From positions 224,387,654-224,451,653 of the forward strand of contig JAHLJT010000631.1 in the NCBI GenBank assembly GCA_031308135.1: a stretch of DNA of 64,000 nt. Reading direction: 5' to 3'. Every line of letters starts with the position of its first letter. Within the stretch, counting starts at the first letter, position 1. This stretch comes from Acheta domesticus (Eukaryota; Arthropoda; Insecta; Orthoptera; Gryllidae). This document shows positions 49,101 to 55,804 of the stretch, piece after piece. Under the pieces are notes generated by a model. That model searched no databases, was not told where the DNA came from, and saw only the letters and a program-made list of their open reading frames with translations. The translations under genes and the position numbers were made by a program.

Positions 49101-51493
49101 CAAATTTTTTCTTTAAATTTCTTTTAAGAAAATACACTTATAAAGATGGCATATGTCCTAATTTCAAGATTAACTCTGAATTTTTGAAAATTGCAAAAGT
49201 TTGAGTTTTTTCGGCGTCTTTCAAGTACAAAATTGAAGATAGAGATTTTTCCTTTAAACATAATTTGTTCTTCATAGCGAGTCAAAAGTAGTCATTCATA
49301 GTAAGTCAAAGTTCCGCATTTTCAGAAACACTCAAACGTCATTTTCTCGTAACAAATGTTTTCTTCAAATTTTTCCTACGGTTAATGCATATGATGACGC
49401 AGAATTTTGAACGTTAATCGAAGAATGAAAGTTTTTTGACTTGTCTCTCACGTCGTTAACATTTACTTTAGCGGCAATTTGTTGACATTATTGCATTTAT
49501 GAGTACATGTGCTTTAAATAATGACGTATAAAATTTATCGAAAACTCAACCGTTTACTGTGAAAACTAGCTCAAAATTCCGCCTTTTCAGAAAGGCTTCA
49601 ACGCAATAAATCTCATAAATAGCACCAATTTTTTTCTTCAAACTATTCAAACGAATGGTGTTAATTGCACTCTCTAATATGACGTAAAGTTCATTTTGTA
49701 GTACTTTTTTGTTTTTTCAAAATTATACTACATGTAATTTTTTGAAAGATCTCTCACACCGTTAATATGCATATTTCCAGCAATTTGTAAACATTATTTT
49801 ATTTGTGAGTTAAAGTGCTTCAAATGACCTCAGATGAAGTTTCTCGAAAACTGAAAAATTTTCTGTAAAAAAGAGCGTTAAATTTCGCATTTACGGTAGC
49901 GCGTAAATGCCATTTTCTTAAAATCGGCTCCAAATGTTTCAAAGAAAATAGCCGTTTATCACGAGGTTTTACAGTTCTTTAATATTATAAAAATATTATT
50001 TCCATTGTACTATTCGGAAACCGAAAAATTAAGGAAATGTCAAAAACTGTACTTTGGGCGGCGATAGATGGTAGCTGGCAAGAGTATGTGGCACGTCCGA
50101 ATACCTAGTCGAGACCAAAGGAAATAAAAAAAACGAATATGGGAAAGTCTGTGTTATTCTGTAGCACCACCAATTTTAATAGGTTTGCGATCGAATAAAT
50201 ATTCTGTAGAACATGTTATATGAAAATCCACAACGATCCACATAAGGGAAAAAATTGAATATCTGCTTTACGTATTACCGCGCACCTAAAAAATAGGCCC
50301 TTCGGGTGGCTCATGAATATAGTGCTCATGAAGTTTCCGTAGTGCGATCCCGGGTTCGATTCTCGGTCAGACCGGGCGTAGTTTTCCATTATAGTTGTAG
50401 CTGTTTCAATAACTGTGTGACGAAGAAATTGTCAGACACGCCCAAGTATGCTAGATAGGCTGAAGGAAATCCGTTATGCTTGCCACATATCTCCTTTATT
50501 ACCAGACGTAGATAAATAATGAAAACAGGCCGAGGCTTGGGAACAGTACAATATGGCAAACTTGGAACTAATCACCCCTCCTCCTCAAATGCCAAATTCA
50601 TACATACATACCTAAACTAGTGCTGCTAAAACAGCACGTACTTTCTCGCCCGTACTTTCACGCAAAATTACGCGAGAAGCACAAATTATCGAAAAATTGT
50701 ACATGACCTTATTTCAAATTCTTTCTTTAAGAAACCGACTTAATTCGGAGAATAAATCTCTATCTATGATATTTTTGTCGTAGGAAGACGGCGAAAAAAG
50801 TTGAACTTTTGCAATTTTTGAAAAAAATCTGGATTGTCATCAAACTTGAGACCTGGACCATTCTCTTAAACATCCTTCACACTTTCCAACAACAAACTTT
50901 AATCAAAACAATAGAGCCGTTTTTCTGAAAATTTGGAAAAAGTCCCAGGGGCTTCATGTAAAGTACCCCCAAAATTAAAATATCGATTTCAAATTCAAGG
51001 GGCTGTGTCATCAGCCAGATCGACTGAGGAATATATATTTCGGAGAAAATCGGCTGAATAGTTTAGCCGCTAGCTTGATTGCAGACGGACGGACAGACAG
51101 ACGTTTTGTCGTCATTCGATTTTTCGGTATGAAGGATCCACAAGGATTCTGGCTACACCACGTATTAGAGGATTTTTTTCTAAATTTAGCATCTGGTTTT
51201 ATTCACTCTTTCATTGCTAGGGCCCTGTTTTTTCGCCCAGCATTACATAAATTTCTCTCTACTCCGTAGCGAGAAAATAAAAGTGGATGAAGAAAAGAAA
51301 TAGAGAAGGAGAAAGAAAGATTAGAAGAAGAAGAAAGTAGAAGATAAGGAAAGATAAGAAGAAGCGGTGTCGGGCGAATGAAAGAACTCACCTGGAGCAA
51401 TGCCGCTTCGCTCCACGCGGGGCCCAGCGCTGCTGCCAGCGCCACCAAGAGAGCCTCGGCGGCCCCGCGCCTGCCTCCCAGAGGGTGCCACAT
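14597..51493 (-). CDS. Divergent ionotropic receptor (IR), complete 8-exon gene model
   Basis: Chemosensory receptor related to ionotropic glutamate receptors; in the family it forms a ligand-gated cation channel in sensory dendrites. Joined exons (minus order): 51493-51392, 42938-42618, 42086-41902, 39645-39339, 36183-35731, 28037-27902, 17715-17481, 15011-14597. They total 2154 nt and 717 residues, the normal IR size. Order of parts: signal peptide 1-34; N-terminal domain ~35-203; S1 ~203-400; TM1, pore and TM2 ~375-456, ending VVVNAYQ; S2 ~457-650; TM3 ~660-680. Intron phases are 0,0,2,0,0,1,2 and all match across junctions. All introns are GT-AG except intron 2 (GC-AG). It is not a recognised conserved co-receptor (IR8a, IR25a, IR76b), so no symbol is given. 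Least certain are the exon 7 acceptor and the 3' end. Confidence 0.85.
15050..15548 (-). mobile_element. SINE upstream of IR exon 8 (intron 7)
   Basis: Another minus-strand member of the long SINE family. The tail at 15050 reads CTTTGATTGGTTGATG; the head at the right ends with GCCATCTCAGCCGG. The B box is degenerate (GGCATTCGAACCC on the plus strand). It begins about 40 bp from the exon 8 acceptor, so exon 8 is sandwiched between two SINEs. Bases 15549-16104 show no gene. Confidence 0.7.
16105..16305 (+). mobile_element. tRNA-headed SINE fragment (plus)
   Basis: The head starts near GTGCCGGCTGAGTTTTGGTC and has a perfect B box GGTTCGAATCC at about 16183. The body runs on through GTCTGGAGGACAGTTTAAG, across the left boundary of the duplicated block, to about 16305. 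In copy 1 only the last 40 bases survive because the retrotransposon end replaces the head. Confidence 0.7.
16306..16810 (-). mobile_element. Long SINE (copy 2)
   Basis: Counterpart of 1145-1650, with one-base differences. It is followed on the right by the opposite-strand SINE tail at about 16850-17022. Confidence 0.75.
17046..17406. repeat. Long foldback (inverted repeat), copy 2
   Basis: Counterpart of 1886-2246. It lies in intron 7 only 75 bp downstream of the exon 7 donor. The inner arms pair almost perfectly around GAATACGATTGGCTGAAACA and complement, so the pre-mRNA would carry a strong hairpin next to this splice site. Confidence 0.8.
17481..17715 (-). CDS. IR exon 7: central S2 region
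   Basis: Encodes VYSGRELAARR, FGLVLTNDDWAG and VMRRSLCESLSFVHARP, the S2 stretch before the NWPWSGAADAL of exon 8. The donor GTAAGT at 17480 is strong and leaves phase 2, which fits exon 8. The chosen acceptor (GCGCAG, then AGGTG) leaves two bases and fits the phase-1 donor of exon 6. A second candidate (CTGCAAG at 17739) would extend the exon but breaks that phase. GC content is extreme. Frame intact here, unlike the copy at 2319-2554. Confidence 0.75.
17760..21098. other. Non-coding part of copy 2 (intron 6)
   Basis: Counterpart of 2600-5944. AT-rich intron DNA with no exon found. Confidence 0.6.
21107..22494 (-). mobile_element. hAT-superfamily transposon (copy 2)
   Basis: The same insertion as 5953-7345: identical ends and the same 8-bp duplication AAAACCAT (21099-21106 and 22495-22502). 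The shared flank shows that it was present before the block was copied or became two haplotypes. A minus-strand stretch at about 21900-22099 (MCLHNYGVVFLCRGQ) stays open here longer than in copy 1. Confidence 0.85.
22910..23790. repeat. Dispersed AT-rich repeat with a (G)GACGGACAGACG core
   Basis: Shares long collinear blocks with 50690-51250 and, inverted, with 48714-49260 and 60968-62050. Hallmarks are TCCAACAACAA, CCCAGGGGCTTCATG-like, GAGAAAATCGGCTGAACGG, CGGACGGACAGACGTTTTG and TTTTTCGGTATCAAGGACCC. Probably one end of a large inverted-repeat element. No coding frame. Confidence 0.7.
23791..27901. other. Intron 6 (left part), no gene recognised
   Basis: AT-rich. ORFs at 24063-24371, 25848-26039 and 26256-26453 carry no family motif and no splice-site context. 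A poly(A) run at 25630 is followed by a short GC-rich segment. No exon missing from the IR model was found here. Confidence 0.5.
27902..28037 (-). CDS. IR exon 6: start of S2
   Basis: A 136-nt exon too short and too AT-rich to stand out. The acceptor TTTCATTTTAG has a good pyrimidine tract, and the donor is GCAG followed by GTACTT. It encodes GRLYTLMTDP directly after the ...VVVNAYQ that ends exon 5. The result is the typical IR junction of TM2 with G-x-L-x-x-L-x-x-P. It continues INNFDQLSNSRLEIYSTED, the start of the S2 lobe. Enters in phase 0, leaves in phase 1. Its ordinary base composition contrasts with the other seven exons. Confidence 0.85.
28038..28672. other. Intron 5, left part, non-coding
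   Basis: AT-rich. A short tRNA-like stretch (ACCGACTGAGCTATGGAATC near 28622) may be a SINE-head remnant. No other feature seen. Confidence 0.5.
28673..32935. repeat. 4.3-kb nested inverted-repeat complex
   Basis: Three pairs of inverted segments. A 28673-29660 with A' 31093-32084; B 29681-29945 with B' 30820-31085; C 29946-30815 with C' 32085-32935. A and B both begin GCGTACCCGTGCGAGAACTC and both inverted partners end in the complement, so the same terminal motif occurs four times. The order is A B C B' A' C'. Arms are about 85-90% alike by eye. Short open frames inside have no family motif. Confidence 0.8.
29681..31085. mobile_element. Inner inverted-repeat element (1.4 kb)
   Basis: Terminal arms of about 265 bp begin TGCGTACCCGTGCGAGAACT on the left and mirror this on the right. 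They enclose segment C. It sits in the centre of the larger A/A' inverted pair and could be a nested insertion of a related element. Superfamily unknown. Confidence 0.6.
32936..34086. other. Non-coding DNA, intron 5
   Basis: AT-rich, no exon or element end recognised. Ends about 50 bp upstream of the THAP exon with short open reading on the plus strand that carries no motif. Confidence 0.5.
34087..34190 (+). CDS. First coding exon of a THAP zinc-finger protein or transposase
   Basis: ATG at 34087 opens a 34-codon exon ending at a strong donor (GAGAG, then GTAAGT) in phase 2. It begins MTSKRGYLSCAIKTC and has the FLRFPKDVER stretch. This is the N-terminal half of a THAP domain (C-x4-C pair, then the FP motif), a DNA-binding zinc finger. 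THAP domains start both host THAP genes and P-element/THAP9-type transposases. The rest (His, AVPTIF-type end) was not found downstream, where inverted repeats and a hAT element follow. It lies in IR intron 5 on the opposite strand. A transposon-derived orphan exon is the simplest reading. Confidence 0.6.
34402..34928. repeat. Inverted repeat next to the THAP exon
   Basis: Arms 34402-34553 and 34790-34928 are inverted copies. They share GACTCAACTCCGG, ACGAAAAACGTCGGCAGCT and CGAGTCCCTTCGCC. The ~235-bp centre shows no gene. Possibly the end structure of a P-like or other DNA transposon; superfamily not assigned. Confidence 0.7.
34946..35722. mobile_element. Non-autonomous hAT element at the IR intron 5 donor
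   Basis: Ends CAGTGGCGTAGCGT and its exact complement ACGCTACGCCACTG. Flanked by a perfect 8-bp duplication CTATTCAC at 34938-34945 and 35723-35730. Read on the gene strand, the right-hand duplicate is GTGAATAG, the first eight bases of intron 5. About 777 bp with no transposase. The termini resemble those of the hAT at 5953-7345. Confidence 0.9.
35731..36183 (-). CDS. IR exon 5: end of S1, TM1, pore, TM2
   Basis: Acceptor CTGTGTCTCTAG, donor CAG followed by GTGAAT; 453 nt, phase 0 at both ends. Starts ANNASNSTYNSS with several N-glycosylation sequons. It continues SDGRIEFYAGSFSFW and TTAMYDIVSGSAQSQKLLVV, typical of the IR S1 lobe, then PAWSLPLRAF. VWVALAAAVLGYALAW is TM1. A pore loop region and LAGALLASAVVVVNAYQ (TM2) follow. 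The donor lies 8 bp from a hAet-type hAT insertion (see 34946-35722). The most diagnostic exon of the gene. Confidence 0.92.
36590..36905 (-). pseudogene. Tigger transposase C-terminal remnant
   Basis: The minus strand reads NNLTEEELWDIISEEN, then after one stop VERAFECDPN, MREIETATFPYLDF and a Lys-rich end. This pattern (LteeElwdIi..E, then a C-terminal segment with a basic tail) is the end of Tigger-type pogo transposases. The DDE core is missing. Not functional. Confidence 0.6.
37101..37138. repeat. (AAT)n microsatellite
   Basis: About 12 AAT units inside the Tigger remnant. Confidence 0.9.
38267..38903. mobile_element. piggyBac-like MITE (637 bp)
   Basis: Ends CCCTCCGGCGGGCGCG and CGCGCCCGCCGGAGGT are inverted, flanked by TTAA at 38263-38266 and 38904-38907. 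Inside, three short palindromes of the GCGGCACTCAGTGCCGC type sit near both ends. No open frame. TTAA plus CCC...GGG termini indicate piggyBac. Bases 37616-38262 and 38908-39338 show no gene. Confidence 0.8.
39339..39645 (-). CDS. IR exon 4: start of S1
   Basis: Acceptor GTGTGTGTGCGCAG with one leading base that completes the phase-2 codon of exon 3; donor AAAAAC followed by GTAAGG, phase 0. It opens with a Gly/Arg-rich linker (GGRGGGRGFGRGGG), then RWLRWDRVPCC. The S1 entry follows: TAMLTVYLNSSYFRTVDLAP, GFPGHVVPVELRLLEEMEKH and LNVSWV. The last matches the IR pattern PG..P.E..LLE.M..HLN. NSS and NVS are glycosylation sequons. The low-complexity linker is unusual but in frame. Confidence 0.88.
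39646..40429. other. Intron 3, AT-rich part
   Basis: No exon or element recognised apart from GGCAACGACGCTCGCATG next to the exon. That stretch resembles repeat sequence at 40518 and 41403. Confidence 0.5.
40430..40560 (+). mobile_element. SINE fragment
   Basis: Shares GGACCGCGCGCCATCTTCC and CCTATCATCACTCCTTATTT with the plus-strand SINE copies at 41080 and 41430. Truncated at both ends. Confidence 0.6.
41080..41350 (+). mobile_element. SINE, truncated
   Basis: Plus-strand member of the long SINE family: GACCGGGAGGTCCAAGGACC at the head side, then CTTGTCCTATCATC, ACACTACCAC and GGGAAAACCCGCTAGCCAAC. No tail; another SINE follows. Confidence 0.65.
41430..41822 (+). mobile_element. SINE with full tail
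   Basis: Plus-strand copy from GCCTCTGACCGGAAGATCC to a clear tail AATCAATCAATCC, repeated again at 41811. Lies in IR intron 3, its tail ending about 80 bp from the exon 3 donor. Confidence 0.75.
41902..42086 (-). CDS. IR exon 3: N-terminal domain
   Basis: Acceptor TGTGCGCAG, donor CCCAC followed by GTGAGA; enters in phase 0, leaves in phase 2. Encodes RLDGTERRPLQLASGAKVFV, LPTLTTCLF and the aromatic stretch RDFWAGHQIARWALLLD. Fits the variable N-terminal domain of insect IRs by position and hydrophobic pattern, not by a diagnostic motif. The exon is very GC-rich. Confidence 0.75.
42120..42555. repeat. 22-bp minisatellite filling intron 2
   Basis: About 19-20 imperfect copies of GCGCACCATTCACTCGCAGG plus two bases, with GC-rich variants. 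It makes up most of the 531-bp intron 2. The long open frames it creates on the plus strand are an artefact of a repeat with few stops. Confidence 0.9.
42618..42938 (-). CDS. IR exon 2: N-terminal domain
   Basis: The acceptor GCGTTGCAG (42939) joins in phase 0 to the signal-peptide exon. The donor is CAG followed by GCAAGT, a GC donor with otherwise ideal consensus. The 107 residues start EVVARGRAGAGAG and continue PLAVVDLG, APLLLCRPP and ERRHAYLFAARRATRLLAFL, then NDSRVAVRHTGTQ. The pattern of a mature N terminus followed by alternating hydrophobic strands fits the IR N-terminal domain. GC content is extreme, with Ala/Arg/Gly runs. Confidence 0.8.
42988..43405. repeat. 15-bp minisatellite from a Tigger end
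   Basis: About 28 copies of GAACTAGGATATAGT with point variants. The unit matches the sub-terminal TATAGTGAACTAGG of the element that contains it, so it arose by expansion inside the transposon. Confidence 0.95.
43714..44076 (+). pseudogene. Tigger transposase C-terminal remnant
   Basis: Open frame of 120 codons ending TAA at 44074. The last ~50 residues contain GRVPTVQEELKSVKTALRYF, then DKEDNAES and a charged end. This resembles the C-terminal tail of Tigger transposases (VPT..EAL..V.....F). The first half shows no motif. The DDE domain is absent. Confidence 0.5.
44289..46020. other. Intron 1 DNA without a recognised gene
   Basis: Mixed composition. A GC-rich stretch with CAGCAGCAGCAGC lies near 44535. 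From 45600 the sequence becomes GC-rich and promoter-like (CCACTATTTAAGG at 45671) and leads into the LTR-like arm. No exon found. Confidence 0.5.
46021..46475 (+). mobile_element. LTR-like promoter repeat, plus arm
   Basis: Inverted copy of 47656-48160. Contains a TATA box (CTATATAGG at 46148), a GC-rich upstream part (AAGCTGGCGCGCGCGCAGC) and a downstream end GCGTTAATGCCAACCG. The layout of upstream region, TATA and ~300 bp downstream is that of an LTR (U3-R-U5). A solo LTR or one arm of an inverted element is inferred. No retroelement coding sequence adjoins it. Confidence 0.5.
47030..47215 (+). mobile_element. SINE 3' fragment
   Basis: Carries CCATCCAGCAGGGGAGTAAT, CACTACACTAACGGGACTAA and an ACATCAATCAAAA tail, matching the 3' part of the plus-strand SINEs. 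Confidence 0.6.
47656..48160 (-). mobile_element. LTR-like promoter repeat, minus arm
   Basis: Inverted partner of 46021-46475 and slightly longer. On the minus strand it has GCTGGCGCGCGCGCAGCTAT, a TATA-like CCTATTTAAG near 48030, then AGAGAGAGCCTGCTGTCAGA, and ends GTTAATGCCAACCGG. The two arms point toward each other across ~1.2 kb. Confidence 0.5.
48230..48490. repeat. SINE-like fragment
   Basis: TGCTAGGTTTCGAATGCCGA resembles a tRNA B box, and TTTAACCGTCACACACTC and GCTCGGTAGTTTTCCGTG resemble the SINE body. Orientation plus, ends unclear. Confidence 0.4.
48714..51250. mobile_element. 2.5-kb element with ~540-bp inverted ends
   Basis: Outer ends TTATGTAATGCTGCGCG and CGCCCAGCATTACATAA. 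About 540 bp at each side (48714-49260 and 50690-51250) are inverted copies containing GATACCGAAAAATC and CCGTCCGTCC-type blocks. The centre has no coding frame. Same family as 22910-23790 and 60968-62050. A non-autonomous DNA element of unassigned superfamily; it lies in IR intron 1, ending ~140 bp from exon 1. Confidence 0.6.
50290..50470 (+). mobile_element. tRNA-derived SINE inside the 2.5-kb element
   Basis: The head reads GGGTGGCTCATGAATATAGT, with the B box GGGTTCGATTCTC at about 50351. The body then has ATAGTTGTAGCTGTTTCAAT and is short. Differs from the long SINE family. Confidence 0.55.
51392..51493 (-). CDS. IR exon 1: start codon and signal peptide
   Basis: ATG at 51493 is the first ATG after an in-frame TGA upstream. 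The 34 codons encode MWHPLGGRRGAAEALLVALA and then AALGPAWSEAALLQ. A short basic lead, a hydrophobic core and a small-residue end make a classical signal peptide, as expected for an IR exported to the dendritic membrane. The donor CAG followed by GTGAGT is ideal, phase 0. The next exon is more than 8 kb away, so the link rests on phase, composition and the lack of another start. Confidence 0.75.
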
Positions 51494-53073
51494 CCGCCTC
51501 AGAGCCAGGGCCTTACGCAATAACCCACTTCCGTCCTTACGCGGACTTCACAGAACGACCTCTACTACGGGGCTTGGCCACTCAAAAGCTGAAAGACGGG
51601 AGATCAAATCCAATTTTCTGCCTAATTACCTTTCTTTACGTGAATTAAAATGAACTTTGAGATGTTAATTATCAAAAAAAGCGTTCTTGTGCATTACGTT
51701 AGCACTTCATGCAACGTTTAAGAAACAGAATCTGACACGATAACAAGTTAGGCAAGTTGACGCCATGTGGCGATCGTTAGTCGAACTAAATTATGAAACC
51801 ATGACAATTTTGACAGACTACGTTTCAACCGCCCCGAATGTCTGTCACTGTGTATTTTGTTTCTGCTAAAAAATATAAAATAATTAAAATTTTAATTTTA
51901 CGAGAAAATAGTTTATGCGTTTGAATATTGGGTGAGACTATTGAGAGAGAAAACGAAACCAACTTTTGATAAATAAGTTAATTGTTAAACTTATTGGCTT
52001 TTCTAAAACATGCTTAAATTTGAGATTTAACGAAAAACTATTTACTCATCACTGTAGATTAATGAAAATGTAAACGAAGTAGTCCAAGAGTCAAGAGGCA
52101 ATCCTAGCAGAAACTCGACAAAGGTCTATGTGACAGCCCTGCCCGGGGTGGTTGTATTCTTGTGGTGATATACGTGTGTTCATTTATCATGTAGCAGCTG
52201 GCAGTTCTTATGAAATAGTAGCGTGAAGTGCAAATGGCCATAATTTCTGTGTTTATGGATTTTGTAACCATGTTTTGTAATGTTTTCTCCTCTTTTTTAG
52301 AGTTGACAACCCGTGAAAACGCATAATTTTTTCTAAGCCTAAGTGCGTTTTAAAGAAATTTCTGAAACTATTGTCCCAAATTAACCTTGGCATTTTAATA
52401 TTGAAAAGTATGTTGCAAAACTGGTTAAAAGGGTGAAAAATATTCGAGTAATTTTCGAGTATTTGTAAACATAATATTTCAGAATCAATACGAGGCAGTA
52501 CGAAAAAGACACATTATCAGTGACATTGTAAGATGAGAGGTGGAGGTGACACAATTTCGTGTAAGGTGGTTTAACTATTAAAGCGAACCTTAACTGAAAC
52601 CAACTGAATAATTATTTTGTGTTTCTGGGCGTGACAGTTACTTTAGTTATAAAATATTTAATTCAAATGAAGGTTGCAAGTCAATTTTAAATTATTATCT
52701 TAATATTGCTGTTATTGATAATATGATCTGAATTTATTGTAAAATTTATTGTAATTAATATTTTTGTTTGTTCTAATTTATAAAATGTACCTCTGATATA
52801 AATCAATAGTGGTCGCTAATGACCTTAAATGTTTTTAAAGCGACCTCAAATAAATAATTTAAAAAATACTTTGGTCATTAGTCCATTCAGTGTAGTGTAT
52901 ACTGAATTCTGGGGGTTCTATTAAGTATATCCTTGTAAGACAAGGTAAAAAATTGATGTTGGTCCCTTTTTAGGTGCACTCTGTGTTTCCAGAAATTGCC
53001 CAAAGTTAACTTGCAATAGTACAAAACTTAAGATGGAGAAGTGTGTCTTATAATGTTCTAAAAAGTCAGATCT
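51494..53073. other. 5' flank of the IR gene, no other gene seen
   Basis: Bases 51494-51600 are moderately GC-rich and include the 5' UTR region (CGGACTTCACAGAACGACC). No TATA box is obvious. From 51660 AT-rich with no exon. The transcription start cannot be placed. Confidence 0.45.
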
Positions 53074-53077
53074 TTAA

Positions 53078-53878
53078 TCCTTCTGCTACCGAGAGGGGTA
53101 ACTGAGTTACCCCAACGCATATTTTATTATTTTTTATCATATTATATTTTTTTACATTTTTGATAGCTTGTGTAGTTGTTTTTTACGTATTTATCTCAAC
53201 TATCTTGTTGGAAAAAACTCTTTTTTGGCCTGTAGTCATTTCACGGCTCAAATTTGTAGCTGGGGTTACTACCTTACCCCCGTTGGTGTTGGGGGTTCGG
53301 GATTTAATAACGTGGTTTGAGTTTAGGTTATGAGCGGGAGATGGTGTTGTGGACTTTCCTACGAAGTGTTATTGATGTACTGATGCATTAGTATGTGAAC
53401 ATGTCGAAGAATTACAGTCGGTGAAAGTTTTGAAAAGTTAATAATTATTCACAATCCAGACGATTTGTGTGAAGGAGATCGTGTTTTGTAAGCGTGATAA
53501 AGAAAATGTATAGGTTATAGATAAAGTTGACGATATTATTTGTGCTGAAGACGACGAAAACGTGAATGATGACGTATACATCAGTTCAGAAGGGTATCAA
53601 GTGAGAGACAATACGAATAGTACAATGTGTTCTAAAAGGGCATCATTTGGCATTCGAGACCTCTTCGTGGTGGACGAAGTCCTGCATGTAAAATATGTTG
53701 TTAAAATCGCTAAATATTTTATTAATGTATCAAAATAATGTTTAATCTGCACAACCAAAGCAATATTACGACATTTACGGTAAAAATATTAAAACTACAT
53801 TGAATTTTCCTAGGGGTAACTTCGTTACTTACCCCCCTTGGTATTCGACGTGTGCAAACTACCTCAGTAGTCGAGGGG
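53078..53878 (+). mobile_element. piggyBac-like remnant (801 bp)
   Basis: TTAA at 53074-53077 and 53879-53882. Ends TCCTTCTGCTACCGAG and CTCAGTAGTCGAGGGG are imperfect inverted repeats, with sub-terminal GGGGTAACTGAGTTACCCC and GGGGTAACTTCGTTACTTAC. The interior reads VDDIICAEDDENVNDDVYIS on the plus strand, an acidic stretch like the N terminus of piggyBac transposases. The catalytic domain is deleted. Confidence 0.7.
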
Positions 53879-53882
53879 TTAA

Positions 53883-54159
53883 AAACGTTCATGTACATTT
53901 TTTCAAAGAAACGAGTAGTTTTTGCGTGATTTCTACTTGAAATTAAGGCAAATTATAAAAAATCAATTTCTCAAAAATCGTCCCATTTTTTTCTGCGGAT
54001 AGAACAAGGGACGTTTAAATGAAGGCGCAAGTCTCGTTTACGTTGAACTCTTATTTTTCGAAAAGTGCAAAAATTAAGGGAGACATTTGAGAAATTATGT
54101 GCTGTTGTACCACTACTAATTATGTATTGTTATATACTACTATTATTACTGTTACAAAC

Positions 54160-54208
<49 letters not shown>

Positions 54209-55800
54209 CTACTAACTATTAATGTTACAAACTAAGTTTTATAGTAGACTCTCATTCATTAATATTGCTTCTCAATACGAATGTTAAAAGTTTCAAACAC
54301 CTCGTTATGATTTATGGGAGAGCTTTTGAGTGTATTTTGTTGAGGCTGTAATACGACACATAAATTGTGATGGAACGCACGTAGTGCGGTGGATACGTGA
54401 TGATTCGCCGATCGAACTCCACAGGAGGGAGGGGGGAACACCGTCACCCGGGAGTGCTTCGGTGGTGAGCAGATGTCAGGTGCGCACGCTTAATTTAATT
54501 ACAACGAGGAAGGGCGCCAAGCGAGTCACTTACCTGTCAACTGACGCCGGCATTGAGAACCCCAGGGGCATTCTTGAGTTGAACGGATACAAATAGTTTA
54601 CTAGGCTAGTTTGGTTAAATACAACGTGAGTTAAGTTCTGTTTCCTTCAAGCGTTGCTCGCCTGAGTGGCGAGAACACGTTTATTTTATCTTAGAACAAT
54701 TACAAATAAATCTGTTCTGATTCTTCTTTAATACACCAATCGTCAATTGTGAACAAATTTTCTTCATGGCGATGAACAAATATACGTGACGATGAGTTGA
54801 TTACCTCGGCTCGAAGAATTGCACCTTCCGCAAGGGTCGGCTGCGTGGAAACCCTCGTACTGGACAGGAACCTGGCCCCCCGCTTCGCGCGTGCCCAGGA
54901 GCTCCGCTACTCGCAGTCTTTAGATGATGATGATGATGATGTGTCACGACACCTATGAATGCCAGACGGGGGCGTTATAGTCACCCTTCTGTAGTTCGTC
55001 AGCCAAGAAAATAGGCTGTCTACTCCTGTGAGTGCTCGATTAAAGTCGACCTGACCGGTCCGTCGAACGGAATTAATTTCGGATTTTTCAAATTGCTGAC
55101 GGACGGTCGAATTTCATAGGCCGGCGTCGCTGATCAGTTGCGTCTGCCGCTGATCTCCTTACCAAAAGCAACCTCCGTATCTCACAAGTGCTCTTTTGCA
55201 AGTTCCTTTACGTTCCTCTCTCGTTCGCCACCTCACATCCCATCTCCTCTCTTCCATTGAAACCTCGTCACGTGAGTGGAATTTTGGATTTCATTGGTCA
55301 TTTCTCTACATTTTCGAAGTTTCCATGGAGCTCGACCATGGATAGGTACCTGGGGACCCCTTCCCTGATCAACCTATCTTTCGGGGCTTTTAATTGGTTG
55401 GCTTTGTGTCGCCGTGACCACATGTCAACGCTGTGGAGGCTAGACAAACAGCTTCTTTCTGCTGTCGCTTTGACGATTTTACGATATCTCCTTTGAGATT
55501 AACAGGCAGGGGCTATAGAGTTCCTAATACGACTGTTTGGGTGATCGGCGCACACAACGGGTGAGGCGGGGTTGGAAGGGTCCGTCCCGCTTTGGAGAAT
55601 TGTCTTAAGGGAACAGCCCGTGGGTTTTCCTTTGTGCGTGGCGGGGCCGCGCGCGCGCGCCGTTTCTACACGTGTCCACGAAGACAAGAAGAATCTCGGG
55701 TGGGTAGCGCTTTGTGCGTTGGTATGTTAACTGCCGTAACAAAGGGGTGCGTTGGGGCGGGCGTGAGTCGATATGACTCGTGGCAATATATTCGCTGTAC
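53883..55800. other. Mixed DNA without a recognised gene
   Basis: Contains an (AT)n run at 54161-54203 and an ATGATG run at 54926-54943. ORFs 54330-54596 and 55188-55496 have no family motif. Segment 54750-55800 is GC-richer and repeat-like (e.g. GCCGCGCGCGCGCGCCG at 55647). Confidence 0.4.
54161..54203. repeat. (AT)n microsatellite
   Basis: About 20 AT units with one interruption (ATAC). Confidence 0.95.
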
Positions 55801-55804
55801 TTAA

